Origin: Bdellovibrio sp.
GTDB lineage: Bacteria > Bdellovibrionota > UBA1018
Direction: 5' to 3'
Length of the DNA stretch: 7,239 nt
Assembly (NCBI GenBank): GCA_016213345.1
Contig: JACRAO010000207.1
Span: forward strand, 1 to 7,239
Part shown: positions 4,786-7,239 of the stretch, piece by piece
How positions within the stretch are numbered: position 1 is the first letter of the stretch
Layout of the letters: each line of letters opens with the position of its first letter
Notes under the pieces: generated by a model
The model's database searches: none
What the model was told of the DNA's origin: nothing
What the model saw: the letters and a program-made list of their open reading frames with translations, nothing else
Position numbers and translations under genes: made by a program

Positions 4786-7239
4786 ATGAGCGAAGAGCAA
4801 GAAATTCAAGATAAAAATGTAATGGTTATTAATATCGAAGACGAAATGAGAGGCGCTTATTTAGACTATGCCATGAGCGTCATTGTGGGTCGCGCGCTCC
4901 CGGATGTTAGAGATGGTTTCAAGCCGGTTCATAGACGTGTTTTATTTGCCATGTATGATTTGGGAAATACTCATAACAAACCATATAAGAAATCTGCACG
5001 CATTGTTGGTGATGTGATTGGTAAATATCATCCCCATGGAGATCTCGCAGTTTATGACACTATGGTGAGAATGGCACAAGATTTTTCTTTGCGTTACCCC
5101 ATAGTTGATGGACAAGGCAATTTTGGTTCTATTGACGGGGATTCGCCCGCAGCAATGAGATACACCGAAGTGCGTATGTCTAAGATTGCTGAAGAAGTCC
5201 TTTCAGATTTAGATAAGGAAACAGTAGATTTTTCGTTAAACTATGATGAGAGCCTGAAAGAACCAACAGTAATGCCTACAAGAATTCCTAACCTATTAAT
5301 TAATGGGGCATCAGGAATTGCTGTAGGAATGGCTACAAATATACCACCTCATAATTTGACTGAAATTATAGACGCAACCACCGCCCTTATTAATCAACCC
5401 TCTCTTAATACAAACGATTTATTTCAATATGTAAAAGGACCAGATTTTCCAACGGCCGGGTATGTTTTTGGAGGGGAGGCACTTAAAGAAGCGTATCGCA
5501 CAGGCAGAGGTTCAATTTCAATTCGAGCTAAAACAGAAATTGAAACATTCAAGGGAGATCGCGAAAGAATTATTGTTACAGAACTTCCGTATCAAGTTAA
5601 CAAAGCCAGGCTTATAGAAAAAATTGCTGATTTAGTAAAAGATAAAAAAATAGAGGGCATTTCTGATTTAAGAGACGAGTCGGATCGCGCGGGAATGAGA
5701 ATAGTTATAGACATTAAAAGGGGAGAAAATTCGAATGTAATTTTAAATCAACTCTATAAACTAACACCCCTGCAAGAAAACTTTGGAATTAATTTATTAG
5801 CTATTCACCACGGAAGACCAAAGCTTTTTAACCTAAAAGAAATGATTTGGGCATTTATAGAGCACAGAAAAGATGTTGTTACAAGACGAACAGTTTATGA
5901 GTTAAAAAAGGCAGAAGCAAGAGCACATATTTTAGATGGACTTAAAAAAGCGGTAGAAAATATAGACGCAGTAGTGGCTCTAATTAAAGCCGCAAAAAAT
6001 CAAGACGAAGCCAAAGCTGGTCTCTCTAAAAAATACGCACTAAGTGATATACAAGCACAAGCAATTTTAGAAATGCGATTAGGGAGACTGACAAATCTAG
6101 AGAGAGAAAAAATTACCGAAGAGTATAATCAAATAATAATCCAAATCTCAGAGTATAAAAAAATATTATCTAATGAAGAATTAGTGTACTCCATTGTAAA
6201 AGCAGAGCTTGCTGAAATCAAAAAAAATTATGGAGACAAAAGAAGAACCGAAATAGTTTACGGAATAACCACAGATTTAGAAGTAGAAGACCTCATCTCA
6301 GATGATGCCACGTTGGTTTCTATTACGCATACTGGATATATAAAGCGCGCCGACCCAAATTTATTCAGAAGCCAGCACCGTGGCGGCAAAGGAGTTAAGG
6401 CAGTTACTACTAGCGAAGAAGATTTTGTAACTTCGATTTATAAAACAACAAATCTAAGCTATTTGTTGTGTATTACAGATAGAGGAAGACTACATTGGCT
6501 TAAGGTGTATAAAATTCCAGAAGCCAGTCGTAGCGCAAAAGGCAAAGCAATTGTAAACTTACTAGCTCTTTCTCCTGGCGAAAAAATAAAAGCGATTCTT
6601 GCCGTAAAAGAATTCAAAGAAAATGAATATCTCATTATGGTTACAAAAAACGGTATTATTAAAAAGACAGCTCTAAGCGAGTTTCAGCATGTAAGGGCAT
6701 CTGGAATCTTTGCGGTTCTAATAGAACAGGGAGACGAGCTGGTGGCGGCAAAATTGTCTAGAGGAAATAATGAAATATTTTTATGTTCAAAAGAAGGAAT
6801 ATCTATTCGATTTAACGAAGAAGACGTAAGAGCCATGGGCCGGGGCGCCAAGGGCGTTACTGGTATGACGTTGGATACAAATGACCGGGTGATTGCTATG
6901 GAAGTATTGGAGGCAGATAACAGTAGGGAAGTTTATGAAATTTTAACCATAACCGAACTTGGGTACGGAAAAAGAACACCAGTGTCAGAGTATAGGCTTC
7001 AGAGCAGGAAAGGAAAGGGAGTAATAAATCTTAAAACAACAGATAAAACAGGATCGGTTATTGGATCAAGACAGGTGCTAGCAAAAGATGACATTATGCT
7101 TGTGTCAAACAAGGGGCAGATGATTCGCATCAAAGTAGGGGAGATCTCAGAGAGAGGTAGGTATGCCCAAGGGGTTATACTTATGGATGTAACGCCCGGA
7201 GAGAAAGTGGTTTCTTTTGAATATTTAGCTGAGAATGTC
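4786..7239 (+). CDS. gyrA: DNA gyrase subunit A, 3' end beyond the window
   Basis: GyrA is the DNA cleavage-rejoining and wrapping subunit of gyrase. The frame stays open for 818 codons to the window edge; by comparison with E. coli (875 aa) only a C-terminal tail should be missing. The chosen ATG gives an N-terminus like that of E. coli, with the conserved NIEDEMRGAYLDYAMSVIVG at residues 16-35. The winged-helix domain carries Arg36, Lys46, His49, His82 and His84, and the catalytic Tyr126 in AAMRYTEVR. The DNA-intercalating isoleucine is Ile178 in GASGIAVGMATNIPP. A coiled-coil arm spans about 356-500. The C-terminal beta-pinwheel begins near 526 with the GyrA box QHRGGKG (530-536), which identifies gyrase rather than ParC. 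Degenerate copies that appear to mark the other blades follow. Residue 87, equivalent to E. coli Ser83, is Leu. There is no good Shine-Dalgarno, so the start three bases after the gyrB stop probably relies on reinitiation. Confidence 0.98.
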   Translation, partial: MSEEQEIQDKNVMVINIEDEMRGAYLDYAMSVIVGRALPDVRDGFKPVHRRVLFAMYDLGNTHNKPYKKSARIVGDVIGKYHPHGDLAVYDTMVRMAQDFSLRYPIVDGQGNFGSIDGDSPAAMRYTEVRMSKIAEEVLSDLDKETVDFSLNYDESLKEPTVMPTRIPNLLINGASGIAVGMATNIPPHNLTEIIDATTALINQPSLNTNDLFQYVKGPDFPTAGYVFGGEALKEAYRTGRGSISIRAKTEIETFKGDRERIIVTELPYQVNKARLIEKIADLVKDKKIEGISDLRDESDRAGMRIVIDIKRGENSNVILNQLYKLTPLQENFGINLLAIHHGRPKLFNLKEMIWAFIEHRKDVVTRRTVYELKKAEARAHILDGLKKAVENIDAVVALIKAAKNQDEAKAGLSKKYALSDIQAQAILEMRLGRLTNLEREKITEEYNQIIIQISEYKKILSNEELVYSIVKAELAEIKKNYGDKRRTEIVYGITTDLEVEDLISDDATLVSITHTGYIKRADPNLFRSQHRGGKGVKAVTTSEEDFVTSIYKTTNLSYLLCITDRGRLHWLKVYKIPEASRSAKGKAIVNLLALSPGEKIKAILAVKEFKENEYLIMVTKNGIIKKTALSEFQHVRASGIFAVLIEQGDELVAAKLSRGNNEIFLCSKEGISIRFNEEDVRAMGRGAKGVTGMTLDTNDRVIAMEVLEADNSREVYEILTITELGYGKRTPVSEYRLQSRKGKGVINLKTTDKTGSVIGSRQVLAKDDIMLVSNKGQMIRIKVGEISERGRYAQGVILMDVTPGEKVVSFEYLAENV
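6373..6393 (+). other. GyrA box (QHRGGKG) at the start of the DNA-wrapping domain
   Basis: This seven-residue motif defines GyrA and is needed for DNA wrapping and supercoiling. The usual form is QRRGGKG; here the second residue is His and the others are intact. It marks the first blade of the pinwheel and supports gyrase rather than topoisomerase IV. Confidence 0.9.

Noticed and set aside
4822..4824. ATG at GyrA residue 13 as an alternative start
   Set aside because: There is no ribosome site before it, and the 4786 start gives the family-typical distance to the NIEDE motif.
1..7239. A novel defence, mobile or RNA-based system
   Set aside because: Every stretch is accounted for by four conserved housekeeping genes; there are no spare intergenic regions, inverted repeats or arrays to host one.

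Overview
The window is an A+T-rich stretch (roughly 60% A+T or more, by eye) of a bacterial chromosome. It is filled end to end by four housekeeping genes on the + strand: dnaN (5' end cut off by the window), recF (apparently frameshifted), gyrB (complete) and gyrA (last part cut off). The order dnaN-recF-gyrB-gyrA normally sits beside dnaA and the replication origin, so the origin probably lies a short way upstream, outside the window. The standard bacterial code fits: TGG is used for Trp, recF ends at TGA, and no TGA is found inside a reading frame.

Lineage: the four genes are directly adjacent, with no small S4-domain (yaaA-like) gene between dnaN and recF as in many Firmicutes. GyrB is the long form (805 aa), with a domain of about 170 residues inserted in its TOPRIM part, as in Proteobacteria. 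GyrA has the DGDSPAAMRYTEVR active-site context, which I associate with former Deltaproteobacteria (Desulfobacterota, Bdellovibrionota and relatives). An A+T-rich, deltaproteobacterium-like organism is my best inference; phylum-level placement is uncertain.

Layout: dnaN 2-1150 (sliding clamp) shares one base with recF (TAATG). recF 1150-2390 is split by an apparent one-base loss near 1451-1456, giving a 103-aa N-terminal piece and a C-terminal piece in another frame. gyrB 2365-4782 starts 26 bases inside recF. gyrA starts at 4786, three bases after the gyrB stop, and runs off the window at codon 818. There is essentially no intergenic DNA, no RNA gene, no mobile element, no CRISPR array and no visible terminator. 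The genes look like one co-transcribed, translationally coupled unit.

Function: DnaN holds the polymerase on DNA, RecF helps load RecA at gaps left at stalled forks, and GyrB plus GyrA form the A2B2 gyrase that removes positive supercoils ahead of the fork. I found no undescribed system. The points most worth checking are the recF frameshift and the A-rich slippage-like sequence at that site, a Leu at the GyrA Ser83 quinolone position, a Gln at the GyrB Arg136 coumarin position, and an exact 19-base repeat shared by dnaN and gyrB.
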